64,000 nt of DNA from Toxorhynchites rutilus septentrionalis (GCF_029784135.1 NC_073746.1:37677378-37741377), one strand, 5' to 3'. Positions 44,440 to 57,591 are shown, counted from the stretch's first letter. The notes: generated from the sequence alone by a model not told the origin. Translations and numbers: made by a program.

Positions 44440-46320
44440 GTTAAAATTATTATATTGTTAAATATTATTTGGATTCTACTACCTTCGTTCCATCCTGTGT
44501 TTGCTGGCCCTCTCTCTGAAGTGTTTCGACAACGAGAAAAAGACAATTAACTACGATGAAGATTAGTTTTAGAATCTTGCGTGAAAGATCGGCAGCTAGA
44601 TTGTTAAAATTGCAATATCTTTAAGGACGCTTTGAGGCCAATAAGGGGAGATTGTTTCATGACGTGTTTTGGATCAATGAGAGTACACCAGCCTGAGGGA
44701 AACGAAACAAGAAGATGTAAATTAAGGTTTGTTCAAAATTTGCAATTCTATAGTTTTGGTGATATGACCATCTAATATTTAATATACTAGGTTTTTTCTT
44801 CCTTATTTTTTCATTATAGCCAAGGATTTATCCTCATAAATGTTCAAATAATGTTCTGCTCACATAAGCACAACATGATTTTTCCCTGCTAGAGTCTCTA
44901 CCACATATCATAATTTAGAAGAGATTCAATCAGACGATTAAAGGTTGCGAATTCGTAGCCCCCACCAAGACACACACACATATATACAAATATATTTCTA
45001 TTGGTGGATAAACCTTAGACAACACAATACGATTGATGCGTACTTAAGAATACCCCTCATCAGATAATTTTTAAAAAACTCCGTTACCAGTGCGTGATGT
45101 TTAGGTGGAAAATGAATCTAATAAAAGTGAGCGACAATAATTAGCCGTACTGATATTGAGATCCATAACAAAAGCCCGATAAGTACCTAATGGGGCAACG
45201 TTTCCTCATCTCGTTTATTGTCGAACTAGGTTTGCAAAAAATAAAATGAAGAAAACAAAGACGATTAAAAATAATGCAGAGGCCGCTGTATTATGTTTCA
45301 AACTCTAGACGGCGAAATTGACACAATCTTGAAGAAGATTAAACACTACATTTCCAGGAAGTAGGAATGCAACACCATGCTGTTTCAAACTTGTTCGTCT
45401 TTTGTTCTTAAGTGCAATCAGAGGATTTTTTTTTCAGAAAATTAAACTTCAAAACAATTAGTAGGTACGAGAGGTTCGAATACGGAAATTGATTCAGATG
45501 GGATGTGTCTTCGCGGGTGCATAAACAAGTTTTACTCCAAGCAGCCAAGCAAAACATAGATAAGGCGTATACAGTTAATTACACGTTATGCTTTTGCTTG
45601 ATAATGAAAGAAAAATATCAACTATAAATGAACGTCATTTTTACTATAGAATTTTATAAATTATTGAAATGATGAGAATAACTGATGTAGATAATAATGC
45701 AGTAAAGAAAAAAAGATGCAAACAATCCATTGAAGAAATGTCTAAGAACTTTTTTCGTGATATATCACAACCCAATTCCAATGAGACCTATGATTTTGTT
45801 TTATTCACTTTTAAGGCTTTTTGTATTAATCTAACTTTGATCCATTCCTTTTTGGAATAACAAATTCTTTCGATTTCTTACAACTATTCTGTATCTTCAA
45901 GTGCGACAGGGCAAACACAGTCAACTACATATGAAACGATCACTACTACTACTGCGCCGCCTTGCGTAAACATGACGTTTAAGGTTCAATGTTTTCTGCT
46001 GAACGAAACCGATGATAACGATGGAAAATACACACCACCACTCTTCAGTGTTTGCTGGTGGTTGTCATCGTTTCCCTTTCTTTTTCTCTTTCTACTCGTG
46101 ACACGTTATTGAAATTTGGGAGAGACCACGAGACCGCGAGAGTACACAGCACCAAACACCCCGAGCGAACGTGATGCAAATAAATAAACGAACAAACGAA
46201 CAAACAACATTTCTGTGGATGTGGTGGGGTTCTTTCGTTGATGTGTGGATTCAATTCAAGCGTTTTTATCGATTTTTGGTGTTTTAGTACACGTTTGTCT
46301 GCCTACGCTTCAGAACCGCC
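44440..46320. other. intergenic DNA, nothing recognised
   Basis: AT-rich sequence with short frames only, such as 63 residues at 45669-45860. A small CA/TA-rich stretch lies at 44970-44990. I saw no repeat partner within the window and no coding signal. Confidence 0.4.
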
Positions 46321-46329
46321 GCTGCATTG

Positions 46330-46508
46330 GCCGGGCAAGTGGATGAAATAGCTACGTACTTTGGTCTTAATGCTGACAAAATTGTGGCCCAGAGCTATGA
46401 TGGCGCTACTGTAATCTGGTGTACAAACAAAAAAAAGTTTCCAAAAGCTGCATATATTCACTGTCGCGCACACGTGTTGAATATTGGTGTTGCTTCACTC
46501 GGGCACAA
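46330..46508 (+). pseudogene. hAT/ZMYM-type transposase fragment
   Basis: The plus strand reads VDEIATYFGLNADKIVAQSY, then DGATVIWCTNKK and AAYIHCRAHVLNIGVASL. The pattern QxYDGA...YxHCxAHxLNL is characteristic of hAT-like transposases around the second catalytic Asp. The frame is cut at 46508 where the sequence AGGATTGGGCGATCTTC begins, the same terminal motif as the element at 30211. Confidence 0.65.
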
Positions 46509-46990
46509 TAGGATTGGGCGATCTTCATAAAAAGATCGATCTTGTCGAATCGATTTTCCAAACGGAGTAGGTATCGATCCACTGATTTACCAAAGAATCA
46601 ATCTTTGCCGAATCGATTTTTAAAAAAATAAAAAAATTCAACTTATCTGTTTATTCCATACATATTCTATACATATTTCATATTTCTATTCAAACATTAA
46701 ACGCATTTTTTGTTCCTCAGCATGGAGGCGCAAAAAATACTGAAGTCCAGAAAAAAATTCCAAGGCATTCATCTTGTGCCGTCAGAGGGAGTCGTTTTAT
46801 TAAATGAATTTATTCAAAAAAGATTGTTAGAAATTCAACAACTGCTATTTGCCCAGAGCTCAGGTGATAACGATCCCATAAGAGCTAATTGTGTCATACG
46901 TCTGCCATTTAGTCGAAGCTGATTCTTCATTTTGGCGCCAGTTCTAAAAAGAAACCTTTCGCCTTGAATTGATATCAACATCTAGGTCAG
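46509..46990. mobile_element. partial element with ATTGGGCGAT terminus
   Basis: Starts AGGATTGGGCGATCTTCAT with clustered AAGATCGATCTT and AATCGATT motifs, as at 30211. A 70-residue frame at 46710-46922 (MEAQKILKSRKKFQGIHLVP) has no recognised domain. The right end was not identified. Confidence 0.4.
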
Positions 46991-47289
46991 TGATCTTATG
47001 ATACATTGGTTACAGTACATCCCATCAGTAGCTGCCGCTAGTTCTGTCTCTGTCAGCATTTGTACGGAGGTAAATCGTAGAAGAAGCGAAACAAATGTTG
47101 ACATTATAATTTAAAAAAATGTTTGGTGAACTTAGAATCGATGTATGCAAAAAAACAAATTTACAAAAAGATCGAAAAAATCGAATACAAAACAATATAT
47201 TTTCTCGAGTATAAAAGATTCTCATAATTGGGATGTTGAAGTCTCCAGTGCTCTGTACGTGTGGCCGACACGGGATACTTCCTATTGGG

Positions 47290-50200
47290 GTGCAACTAAC
47301 CATTAATCAGCGACGCCCCCTAGTCTGTACCTCATATCATTCGTGGTGCATCTCTCTTGACTCGAGGAATCCAGAGTAGAATGGTCACTGGGCGGTACAA
47401 TCTTCAGCTCGTGTAGAGTTGTCATGAGCGGTACAACCTTTGGCTCTTGTTGAATGATCAGTGGCCTGCACAACCTTCGACCTGTGTATCTGTAAAGAGT
47501 ATGTGTATGTATTGCCGCGACTAAGTAAAAATTTATCGATCGGATAGGAGGGATATGATACAGGGATACAGCGGAGGAAACATCATTAAACGTTGACATC
47601 GGCGTTTTTGAGAAACAGGTATAGATGAAGCAGAAGATCAGGATCACAGCTACCTAAGATATCCCGGACAGGGATATCCGATTGTCTGCCTAGTGCACTC
47701 AATGCTCTGGAAAGCTGAGAGCGGGCAGCATGGAAGCGGATACACGACCAGGCAACATGCTCGATGTCGTGGTAGCCATCGCCACAATCACAAAAATTGT
47801 TTGCTGCGAGCCCAATGCGATAAAGTTGCGCGTTTAGGTTGTAGTGATTGGACATGAACCAAGATGTCCCGCGAATGAAATCACGACCTACATTCAACCC
47901 CTCGAACCATGCACTCCTCGAGACGTTAGGGATAATCGTGTGTAATCAGCGACCGAACTCATCTTCACTCCACATGCGCTGCCAACTTACGAGCGTGTGC
48001 TGACGAGGAATGTGGAAAAAATCATTATAAGCAATTTGCTTTTCAAAAAATGTGCCTTCTGATGCGCCCACCTTAGCTAACGAGTCCGCTTTCTCATTCC
48101 CCGGAATCGAGCAATGAGAGGGAACCCATGCTAAGGTAATCTTGAATAATTTTTCGACCAAAACACTCAATAGATGTCTTATTCTTGTCAAGAAATAAGA
48201 TGAGCGTTTCTCAACTTTCATTGAGCGGACTGCCTCTATTGAGCTGAGACTGACTGAAAACAATTAAATAATGGTCGATGGGCAATGTTTCAATGATCCC
48301 TAGTGCGTAGTATATCGCACCCAGTTCAGCGACAGACACGGAACAAGGATCTTTGAGTTTGAAGATGCCGAAGCCAGTGGACCCGTTTATGAATAAACCG
48401 TTAGTAAAGAACATTTTATCAGATCTAACATTCCCATATTTTTCCGAAAATATCGACGGAATAACATTGGATCGTAGATGATCTTGGATTCTATGGATTT
48501 TTTGTTTCATGGACAGATAAAAAATGACAGAGGAATTGCAAAAGTATGGGAAGCAAACTTGGTTGGAGATGCCTGGTGAAGGGTGCACGTCGTGGGTAAG
48601 GTATAAAGACATAAAACTTGAGTGAGGAGTCAGTTGGAGTAGATTTTCGAAGTTATCAATCATTCATTTTCATTCATGATCTTCATGATCTTGCAACAGA
48701 TGAGAAATCTGTAGGATAATTCTGTGAACCGAAGAGTAAGCGGGGGTACTCCTGCCTAGACTTCGAGACTCATCGTATGTGTCGAATGCAAACACCCCAT
48801 TGCTATACGCAAGCAACGATATTGTATCCTCTCCAGCTTGAGAATATGAATCCTGGTAGCTGATCGGAAGCAAAAACTGCCATATTCTAACACTGATAAT
48901 ATCATTGTTTTGAACAACTGAATAAGGTCTCCTGGATGGGCGCTCCACCATGTTCCGGTTATTGTTTGGAGAAAATTGATTCTTTGCTGGCATTCCTGTT
49001 TCAAATACACAATGTGTCTCCCCCAGATACACTTAGAATCAAAATATACACCCAGGTATTTGAAAAACATAGAGTGGAATTGGGCGGGTTCGTGCTTCCT
49101 AGAAAAAAACGACCATTTCAGCTTTTTTTCGTAAAGAATTCGATACCCAGCTTGAGGGCCCACGTGAACAGGGTATTCAGGGTATCTTGCAACGACTTTT
49201 GCAGAACGACGGGATCAGTACCCGTGATGGAAATAACTCCATCGTCTGCAAGTTGTCTCAGCGTGCAGTCTCTAGTTAGACAATCATTCATATCATTGAC
49301 GTAAAAACTGCACAACAGGGGGCTTAGGCAGGAGCCTTGCGGTAGGCCCATAAAACTGTAACGAGAAGATTTCGAGCTGCCATGAGAGAAAATCATGTGC
49401 TTTTCTGACAGTAAATTGTACAAGAAATTATTCAGAACTAGCTGTACCCTGCCACGCTTTGCTGTGGCACATTGTGGTTGCATGGTTGAGTTGAATTTTT
49501 CATTTTTTACAACAATCCTCAAGCTCAATCGGTTCCGCACTTTTCGAGTTTTTGACGCGTACACAAACGAACAGAACATTTTTATATATATAGAGATAGA
49601 TGAGGGAAATCGATAAATTTTAAATCACTTCGAAACACAATTTCAGTTCATGATTTTGTCAAACACGTGGAAAAGAGATGTTTCCATCACATAGAACACA
49701 TATTCATTGCTGAATAATCGATTTTCATTAGAAGCTCAATTTCAGAAACGCACTCTGGCCATAATAAAATCATTTTTCTTCCAATTTTCCAATTTTTTTA
49801 TGACTTAACAACACTCCTTGAAGTGGATTGTATATTGTGTCCAACTTTGAGCTCAATCGGTTCTGCACTTTTCGAGTTTTTGACGCGTACACAAACGAAC
49901 AGAACATTTTTATATACATTTATAGAGATTGGTGATAGTCCACGATTATGAAGCTTCTCTGAGAGAATTTCCATGGAAACTGAATCAAATGTCCCTTTGA
50001 TATCAAGGAAAATAGAAGCCATTTGTTCTTTACAATCATTCGGAAGCCAAACTGCATATCTGACAGCAAATTGTTCGTTTCGACCCACTTGTCCAAACAA
50101 AGTAGAATCATTTTCTCTAACAATTTACGAATACAGGATAACATTGAAATCGGCCTATACGAGCTGTGATCGCAAGCCGGCTTGTTGGGTTTTCGTATGG

Positions 50201-50720
50201 CTATCACTCTCGCTTGTCTTCAGTCATGCGGGACAATATTCAGCTCCAGAAACTTGTTGAACAAGTTCAGCAAACGCTGTTTTGCCAAGTCGGGAAGATT
50301 CTTCAACAAGTTGAATTTTCTTGTCCGACCCCGGAGCTGAATTGTTACATGAGAGAAGTGCAATTGAGAATTCCACCATCGGAAAATTCTCATAATCGCT
50401 TTGAAGCGGAATATCGCGTACGATGTGTTGTGCAGGGACGGAATCGGGGCAAACCTTCCTTGCAAATTTTAAAATCCAACGGTCAGAATATTCCTCACTT
50501 TCGTTTGTATGGTTCCAGCCACGCATTCTCCTTGCCGTATTCCAAAAAGTGCTCATAGTGGTCTCCCTTGACAAACCATTGACGAATTTCCGTCAATATC
50601 CACGCTTTTTTGCTCTAATCAAACCTTTTAGTTTGGCTTCTAGAGCTTGGTACTTTCGAAACCATTCCACTAATCCAGTTTTCGTGAATTTTTTGAAAGC
50701 GGATGATTTTTCAAGGTAGA
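47290..50720 (-). mobile_element. non-LTR retrotransposon with RT and RNase H (I-clade type), decayed
   Basis: Read from 50720 down on the minus strand, collinear fragments in several frames give an RT N-terminal region (MVEFSIALLSCNNSAPGSD), then MIAIRKPNKPACDHSSYRPI and ASIFLDIKGTFDSVSMEIL. Next come LVLNNFLYNLLSEKHMIFSH, GLPQGSCLSPLLCSFYVNDM and LADDGVISITG (the catalytic YADD reads LADD). RNase H pieces follow (TNGLFINGSTGFGIF, then AELGAIYYALGII and FKITLAWVPSHCSIPGNEKADSL). A tail reads LAANNFCDCGDGYHDIEHVA. RNase H after RT fits the I group of non-LTR elements. There are many frameshifts. A Helitron at 49438-49928 splits the RT. Confidence 0.85.
49438..49928 (-). mobile_element. Helitron-like insertion within the RT domain
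   Basis: On the minus strand it starts TCTCTATAAATG after an A and ends in the stem GCCAC...GTGGC (about 49450-49467), AGGGTACAG and CTAG followed by T. Removing it joins the host codons to read GLSPILNNFLYNLLS, an uninterrupted RT reading frame, with no target duplication. That is the outcome of insertion between A and T by a Helitron. It is 491 bp. A second internal copy of the 5' end (CTCTATATATATAAAAATG near 49600) shows that it is itself a composite. Confidence 0.88.
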
Positions 50721-50859
50721 CCTTTGAACACTACTTGTCTCACCAAAGTAATGGAGGACGACGTCGGAAAGTGGTAGCAGGAACACGTTTTTTTTTTGAG
50801 CTTGAAGTGTACTTTCGTAAATCAAACTCGATATAAAGTTATACTCTTCGCGATTTGTT

Positions 50860-52400
50860 TAGGGACAGTGGTTGGGTAAACGACTGGACTAAGTGTACCA
50901 TCGGTACTTCGCGTACCTGCAGGTATAAAATAGATCCCATTCGTGGTCCTTAGCTTCCTGTCCAGCAACTTCTATCACTACTTCCCCGCGGTGTCGACTG
51001 GGGTACGAGTAATCATAGTAAAGGTCGGGTAACCAATCCCGGTGGAATCTTGGTCGTATGCTGACAGGGAAGGGGGCCTAGCCGATCACTGTCTTCGTGC
51101 TAGCGGGGACTCTAAATAGCGCTGTGCACGATGGTCCTCCGGCGAGACATGGGGTCGGTACAGGCCCTGCAAGCTATCCGTAAAAATGAAACGCACAGGA
51201 AAATTCACAAAGAATTTTGAGGCAGAACGATCGGACTAGACCCACGCAATAGCCCCGGACTAGTGATTGGAAACACGGAACAGAGAACTGGAAGTCTCTC
51301 AACACCTTCCAGCGCAGCTTCCAATACCGTTACACCTGGAGATCATCTCAGCAAACAGGAACACAAATTGACCACGTTTTGATTGACACTTCTCGGATAT
51401 CGTCGATGTCAGAACCTATCGTGGCGCTAACATCGCTGAAGCATTCTCGAGAATCGCGGAAGTTCTTCAAGGAATTAAACGCCTCGCACAACGGCTTTGT
51501 GTCGCGGGCCGAAATGAGCCGGAACAAGAAAGGAGGCACCTTGACGAAGGAACGTGAGGTGATCGAAAGATGGAGGCAGTACTACGATGAACACCTGAAC
51601 AGCGCGCAAACAGGAGACCAAGACGGCGTTGAGGACTACGCCAGTACAACGACGTCGTACCACCCCCGACGATGGATGAAGTTAGTGGCCATTAATCAGC
51701 TAAAGAACCACCAAGCTGCTTGTAAGGATGGCCTCGTAGCGGAGCTCTTCAAGGGAGGTCCGTGAAAACTATATGGTGTATGCACCGGTTGATAGTCAGG
51801 ATCTGGTACACAGAACAGCTACCGGAGGAGTGGAAGGACGGGGTAATCTGCCCCATCTATAAGAAAGGTGACAAGCTGGATTGTGGAAACTATCGTGCTA
51901 TCACGATTCTAGATGGTGCCTACAAAGTTCTTCAAAGATCCTCTTTCGTCGTCTATCGCCAATAGTAAGTTGATTTGTGGGAAGTTATCAGGTCGGATTC
52001 ATGACTGGTTGTTCGACGACGAACTAGATTTTTACACTGCGTCAGATCCTCCAAAAGTGCTGCGAGTATCAGGTCCCTACACACCTCATGTTCGTCGATT
52101 CCAATATGATCGACCGACGACAGCTATGGAGAATCACGGATGAACACGGCTTTACCCGAAAACTGATTCAGGCAGCGATGAATGGTGTTGAAACAACAAC
52201 AGCCGTGAAATTCGAAGACGCATAATCAATGAGTTTCGCGAATCCTTAAGGTCCAAAAAACTGCCCCGTTTGAAGTGCGTACCATGTATAAATCCCTAAT
52301 TCGACCGGTTGTTCTCTATGGGAACGAAGCAAGAACTATGCTTGAAGAGGATTCTCAAGCACTCGGTGTTTTCGAACGCCGAGCGCTTTTTATTTGAGCG
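50860..52400 (+). mobile_element. second non-LTR retrotransposon, fragmented
   Basis: Plus-strand fragments include an endonuclease end (RYTWRSSQQTGTQIDHVLID, then SEPIVALTSL). A linker follows (RSRNKKGGTLTKEREVIERW-like sequence, then RQYYDEHLNSAQ). RT motif remnants are [18 protein letters not shown] and [20 protein letters not shown], then [17 protein letters not shown] 3' piece reads MYKSLIRPVVLYGNEARTML. The order matches APE-type non-LTR elements. The central RT including YADD is largely missing, and frames change several times. I cannot assign the clade confidently. Confidence 0.75.
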
Positions 52401-52620
52401 CTTACATAGACTTCTTCAAACGCGTTTTCATCACACAGAGCGAATAAAATATTAATAATAGATTAACACTTTAAGAAAGCACAGAATTGCCTGTAGCTAT
52501 TGGTTACCATGAATAGGGAATAGTTCTCTTATCAAACAATACTTATTTTGTATGTCGTAATACCTTATGAATGATTTTAATGGTTGAAACATCTAGCAGA
52601 AACCACAGAGACAACAACGC

Positions 52621-55600
52621 CTAATTGATTCCTTCACATTCCTCCTTATGCTGTCGTATCTCACTCAATTTGTCGAAACTGGCATCACAATTTTCACAAG
52701 GAAACAGTTTGATTCCCGTATGTTTCCTCATATGCAATCGAAGATCGCGATCGCGTACAAATGATGCCGGACAGACCCCGCAACTGAATGGCCTAATTCC
52801 CAAATGTGTCAATTTTTCGTGTCGATCACGATCCCCTTGGTATTTGAATCTTTTCTCACATCCATGGCGACATCCGTATTTTTTCTCATTCGTATGGACA
52901 CGGCTGTGGTTTATGAAGGGCGTATAACTGTTGAATCTTAGAGGACACAAACCACACTTCCATAATCGTTGATTTTTGTGGCTAGCCATGTGTTCGCGCA
53001 AAACGGTGGGACTGCTGAAATGTCGGCTACAAATACTGCAAACTGTAGGATCTTTAGCAGACTGTACTCGGTGTTTTTGTCTCATATGTTTTCTCAAAAG
53101 AGCCTGAGAAGGTAACTCTTCGGAGCATTTTTCGCACATAGCTGTAGATTTTGTGCTACACTCATCAAGGTGGCTGGTATACTCCTCCCGTTTGACTCTT
53201 TTCAAACAGCATTTACATATAACGGTTGTTTTGCCTTGCTGATGAAGCATCAGCGACATTTCACTTCTCATTCCTTTGAGGCAAACTGGGCATTTTACGG
53301 TATAATAGGGATGTGGATGTAAATTTCTCTCCTCACGGCTCACGGTGTGTTCGATGTCCGCATGATTTATGAGCTTATCGTAGGAATCAGCAACGAAATC
53401 ACAACGCATGAAGCAACAACGATGTTCGCCAGGGTTCGGATTGCCGAGATATATGGGACCATCAGCGCTGCGATGTGACTTTGTTGTGACATGGAATTTG
53501 ATTGCGGAGAGTTGCTTACATCGAAAAATACAATCCGCTACCTGGAAACAAAAAAAACGGTTTTACGATACCATCCTTCGAATGACGGTCAATATCGATA
53601 AATACCATGCATTTGAAAACCACACCACTCATTGCAACATCCACGTGTTTTTGCAGCTGCTCCGAAGATCCAAACAATTTTTGGCAGAGATCGCACCTGA
53701 TACCAAACTTGTTGGTATTCTTCGCATGTTTAACTCGTCTGTGTTCTATGAGTTCTTCCTCGTTTTCAAATTGCTTATCGCAACCACAGCATATGGGCGT
53801 ACAGTCTTCAACCCTTTCATAGCGTTCATCCGCAGCGCTCCACTCAATGTCGGTGTGGACATAGGCCTTGTGGCGATTCACTTGAAGAATGTCCCACAAA
53901 AACGCTTCGCAAGGCCGACAATAGTAGTAAATTCTGTCTGCGGCTTTTTCTTCATGGGCATTCAAGGCTTTTTCATGTGCGAATTCTCTTTTGCACGTTC
54001 CACAATAAAACTCACCTACTGGAAGAACGATACAATGGATGAGTCAATAAACTATTCCTTAAATTATTTAAGCTACCTGGTACGTTTGCATGTTTTTCTT
54101 CGCAATGTGTTAAAAATGTCCGATTAATTTCAAAAAACTCAAAACAGCCACAACAAAACTCGCTTTCACATTCCAATACATCGATTGTGTCATCCACTTC
54201 CCCAATTACAGTGAAATGTTTCAAATCGGGTGTGGCATGTTTGGGCTTGATTTTCTTCCCTCCATCCTTGGACACGACTTTATGGGGCTCTTGCACACTG
54301 TGCAAAATTATTCTATCCAGGCTAAGAACAGTATATTGGCAGTTATCTCTCTCGCAGAAGTATTTTTCGTGTGTACTTCCATGGCTTCTGTGCTCTTCGA
54401 ATGCAGATTCAGTCGAAAAAGATGCGTTGCAGTATCCACACGTTTTATCATCTGCTGAATCATTTCTACCGTGTGCTGCCAATAAATGCGATTGTACCAT
54501 TTGTTGGGTATCGTAGGTAGTGTTGCATCGTGGTACACAGCAATCATATGTACTGACGATTTGCTTGCTGAAATTCTTCAAAACATCCTCTGATATGTGA
54601 AATTCTAATTGGTGACGGTGTGGCTGAGTTTGTATCTTTCGACATTTCTTGCAGTACATGAAAATGGTGTTTCTAGCCTTTTTCTGGTGAATTTTCAATT
54701 GAGCTGCACAGTCTAAATTACTCGAACAGAATTCACAGTAAAACTCATTCCTAATATTAACCGGAGGATGTGCCTCTCTCCTGTGTTTTCGTAAATCATC
54801 TTCCGATAAGAAAATCTTATCACAACCACAGCAAACGGGTCCTTTGCAACGAATCTTTTGAAACAATCCACTTGGATTGATTTCGATAACATCAAAAAAT
54901 TGTTTAGTCTCGCTCAGGGGCGTTCGATCATCACAGCTTCGTATGTTTCTATTTTCAAACTGTAACAAGCATCCACTGCAGCTATCCGGACGCGGATTTG
55001 AAACCACTCCGAGCTCACATACCGAACACTCGAGCATTCCGGTTTCGTTATTGTCAATCAGTTTGGCATATAGATCAACCACCAAACCCTCGTGATTGTT
55101 GCTTTCGAATTCCATCTTCTCCCAAGCGAACGTGGTTTCGCTACGCCAAACTGCAGCCGACTCAAGACATAGTCTCTTCAACCCAACGCCCTCGTCCAGT
55201 GCATCTAAGCAAACATCACAAACATACGGTGGCAAGCCAGTGCCCTCCTCGACGGCTACGTTACCTAAAAACCGTATCATCTCGTGAACTTTCAGCTTCC
55301 ATGTGTCACAAATGCTGTGTAGTGAAATCAACTCATCGACATCCTTGCGCGTGCAGATTCGACAGCGGAAATATTCGTCTTCCCGCTCTCTGGGGCATTT
55401 CGTTAGCAGATGATGCGATTGACAGCGTTTCCAAAGTGAATATGTACTGTCGAGTTTCCGGAAGCACTGGTCGCATATATGATCAGGAAAGCGGTCGTTT
55501 TCGTCTAACTAAAACAAATTGGAACATTTTATTGACGCTTTAGTGGGAGTAAATTCAGTGATTACCTTTATCCCAGCTACGGTTTCAATCATATCTGAAA

Positions 55601-55688
55601 CATATTCTTGATGCGTGATGTCAATACAGTACATAAATATTAACTCACTCGACTTGAATAGTCGACAAATGCGGCAGTTTTTATTCAT
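52621..55688 (-). CDS. C2H2 zinc-finger protein with two consecutive ZADs
   Basis: Exons 55688-55566, 55508-54077, 54018-53606 and 53541-52621 join in consistent phases (introns 57, 58 and 64 bp), giving 962 residues. It is probably a nuclear DNA-binding regulator. ZAD 1 (residues 1-70) is split by the first intron: MNKNCRICRLFKSSELIF, then DHICDQCFRKLDSTYSLWKR. ZAD 2 (about 89-165) has FRCRICTRKDVDELISLHS and PPYVCDVCLDALDEG. The middle holds atypical C2H2 and C4-like units that occur as repeats (CCGCDKIFLSEDDLRKHRRE, CCGCDKQFENEEELIEHRRV). The C-terminal 260 residues hold about seven fingers, including CSICSRHFSSPTVLREHMASH, CGLCPLRFNSYTPFINHSRVH and CGVCPASFVRDRDLRLHMRKH. The intron after ...VFKCM falls inside one finger. 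Linkers are not TGEKP-like. The paralogue at 62945 shares the last 300 residues. The start is the first ATG before CRIC. Confidence 0.88.
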
Positions 55689-55689
55689 T

Positions 55690-57020
55690 TGGAGAATGCT
55701 TCAGCTTTCGCCGGAGTGGAAACGTAGAATCAATCGAAATAAACAATCCTGAGGGGAAGTATTTTAGGAGAGATATTCACATGACCAAATATAATATAAT
55801 TTTAGTTATTTATCGACTGTTTAACATGTATAAGTAAATCAGGCATTTCTACATTTATTTACACCTACTTTTTCACAAATTAAACCCTAAAACTAATCGT
55901 AATCCGAGGTCTCAGAATCCGAGCTGTGTAAAAAAAATATCTGTTATTCATGCTTTTTTAAGACGTTCTAAAGAGTCTTTCATATAGAGATATGTAAATG
56001 TCGAAACCAAGATTCATATATGGTAGGAAGTGTTGGAATTCTGCATTCTCTCAATAACTTCAGTGGGGCTGTTCACATCAGGGGTATGACTAAAACGTCA
56101 AATTCCTCATATTGCCAGTGTGCTCGGTCCGGTTATATAATCGAATAGTGGCTAGCTTGCAACTTCATGTTAAATGTAAACACCTTCATGTGGAACCGAA
56201 ATATGAAAATCGCTCATGCAGTTAGAAATAAAGCATACTATCTCCGTGATTTCATCGATTTCAATCCTCGCCAATGATATGTTGGTAAACAAAGGACGCT
56301 ATATTGATTTTGATTTTGGGTAGCCTATATTCAATTCATGTCTAACCCCTGGTTCACATAGGGGCTGTCCACATACCACGTGGAAACTTTAAAAGGGATA
56401 GGGGTACGAAAATGTCCACGCTCAGAGGAGAAGGGGTATAGATAATGTCCACTCGGACACGTTCAATAAAATGAAAAATACGTGCGGGAGACATAAACAA
56501 TGAGACTAGTAAAATTTTCCAAATATTTGAACAGTCATAATTCATCAAAAAATATAATTATTTAGATGAAACTAACTACATTTATTGGGTATTTTATATA
56601 TTTTTACTCGTCGGTTTGAAAACTCTGTATTTTTTTGGTGATTTGTCCAAAGGCATATTTCCCAACACTTTTTTTCCATTTTTTCCCACTACACTGACAA
56701 TTTGGTGGTTCCTTTCATTTCCAGTTCCTTCCATTCAGGCGTTTTGGCGCCGTTTTATGTTTTCTATGCTTAGAAAAAGGAAAAGCTAAATTTCATTTTC
56801 CTGTACGGAAAATGAGTTGAATATTCTTGTAGATGTCGAATAAATACAAAACTAGGCCATTTCGATTGTTTGTGGTCTGCTCTTTAAAACAAGCTAAATA
56901 AATTGAATTCACGTGTTACCTGTAGTATACGGCATGCCGTTAATTGAAAAAAGTCAGAATGGAGTTAAATCGATCCTTTGTTTTTGCTATGTATGCGAGC
57001 GTTTGTTAAGCGTGTGTGTG
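55690..57020. other. upstream region of the double-ZAD gene
   Basis: AT-rich DNA that should include the promoter. Near 56360-56460 there are GGGGTA and ATGTCCAC repeats, too irregular to define. No gene recognised. Confidence 0.4.
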
Positions 57021-57023
57021 TGT

Positions 57024-57150
57024 TAACCCTTTCCCGTAAAACATCGAGTCTCACTCGTGGTGTACTTGCATAACATAGAGCGCTAGAACGCTCAGCAGAG
57101 TAGTGAAATCACTTGCTGTGTGACGTATTAAATAATACGGAAAGGGGTAA
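57024..57150. mobile_element. ~125-bp MITE, TTAACCCTTTCCCGTA termini
   Basis: TTAACCCTTTCCCGTAAAAC at the left and ATACGGAAAGGGGTAA at the right are inverted. The interior CATCGAGTCTCACTCGTGGT and GCGCTAGAACGCTCAGCAGA matches 43913-43990 inside the right arm of the foldback, where the element is truncated. Confidence 0.7.
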
Positions 57151-57159
57151 AGCGTGCAT

Positions 57160-57590
57160 GTGTTCTTTTACTACAGCCATTTCCCTCTTAAACTTACTTT
57201 GTCTCGCTTCAACACTTGTCTAACTCAACTCCGCCAACATCATTTCCGTTCTATTAGTGCCGTTTTCAACTTACCGGAAGCTATCATACGCACCTCTCTT
57301 AACACGTTAAGCCCCGATTTTTTCTTGCTCCACTTTCCATTCAACGCGCATCAAGAGTGTTTTCACAATATCACTGTCGGTCCCAGCTTTCAAAGATATT
57401 TATTGTATGGATAGAAAATAGTCAGAAATTCGACTACAAAGTAGTTACATTTTGTTAAACATCCGAAAACAAACTGTACATATTTTTATTTTGTAATTGT
57501 AATTGTCAGTCCCAGTCAGTCAGCGCTTTTCTACCTAAAAGCTCAACGTCAGCCCCTAGGGAACGACGCTGGGTTCAACGTGTTAAGCTG
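57160..57590. other. intergenic DNA, no confident gene
   Basis: An 86-residue plus-strand frame at 57154-57414 has no domain I recognise. AT-rich. Confidence 0.35.
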
Positions 57591-57591
57591 G

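Noticed and set aside
47303..47647. Independent small protein gene
   Set aside because: Lies at the 3' end of the decayed non-LTR element and has no domain of its own.
53408..54127. 239-residue plus-strand ORF
   Set aside because: Antisense shadow of exons 2-4 and the short introns of the zinc-finger gene.
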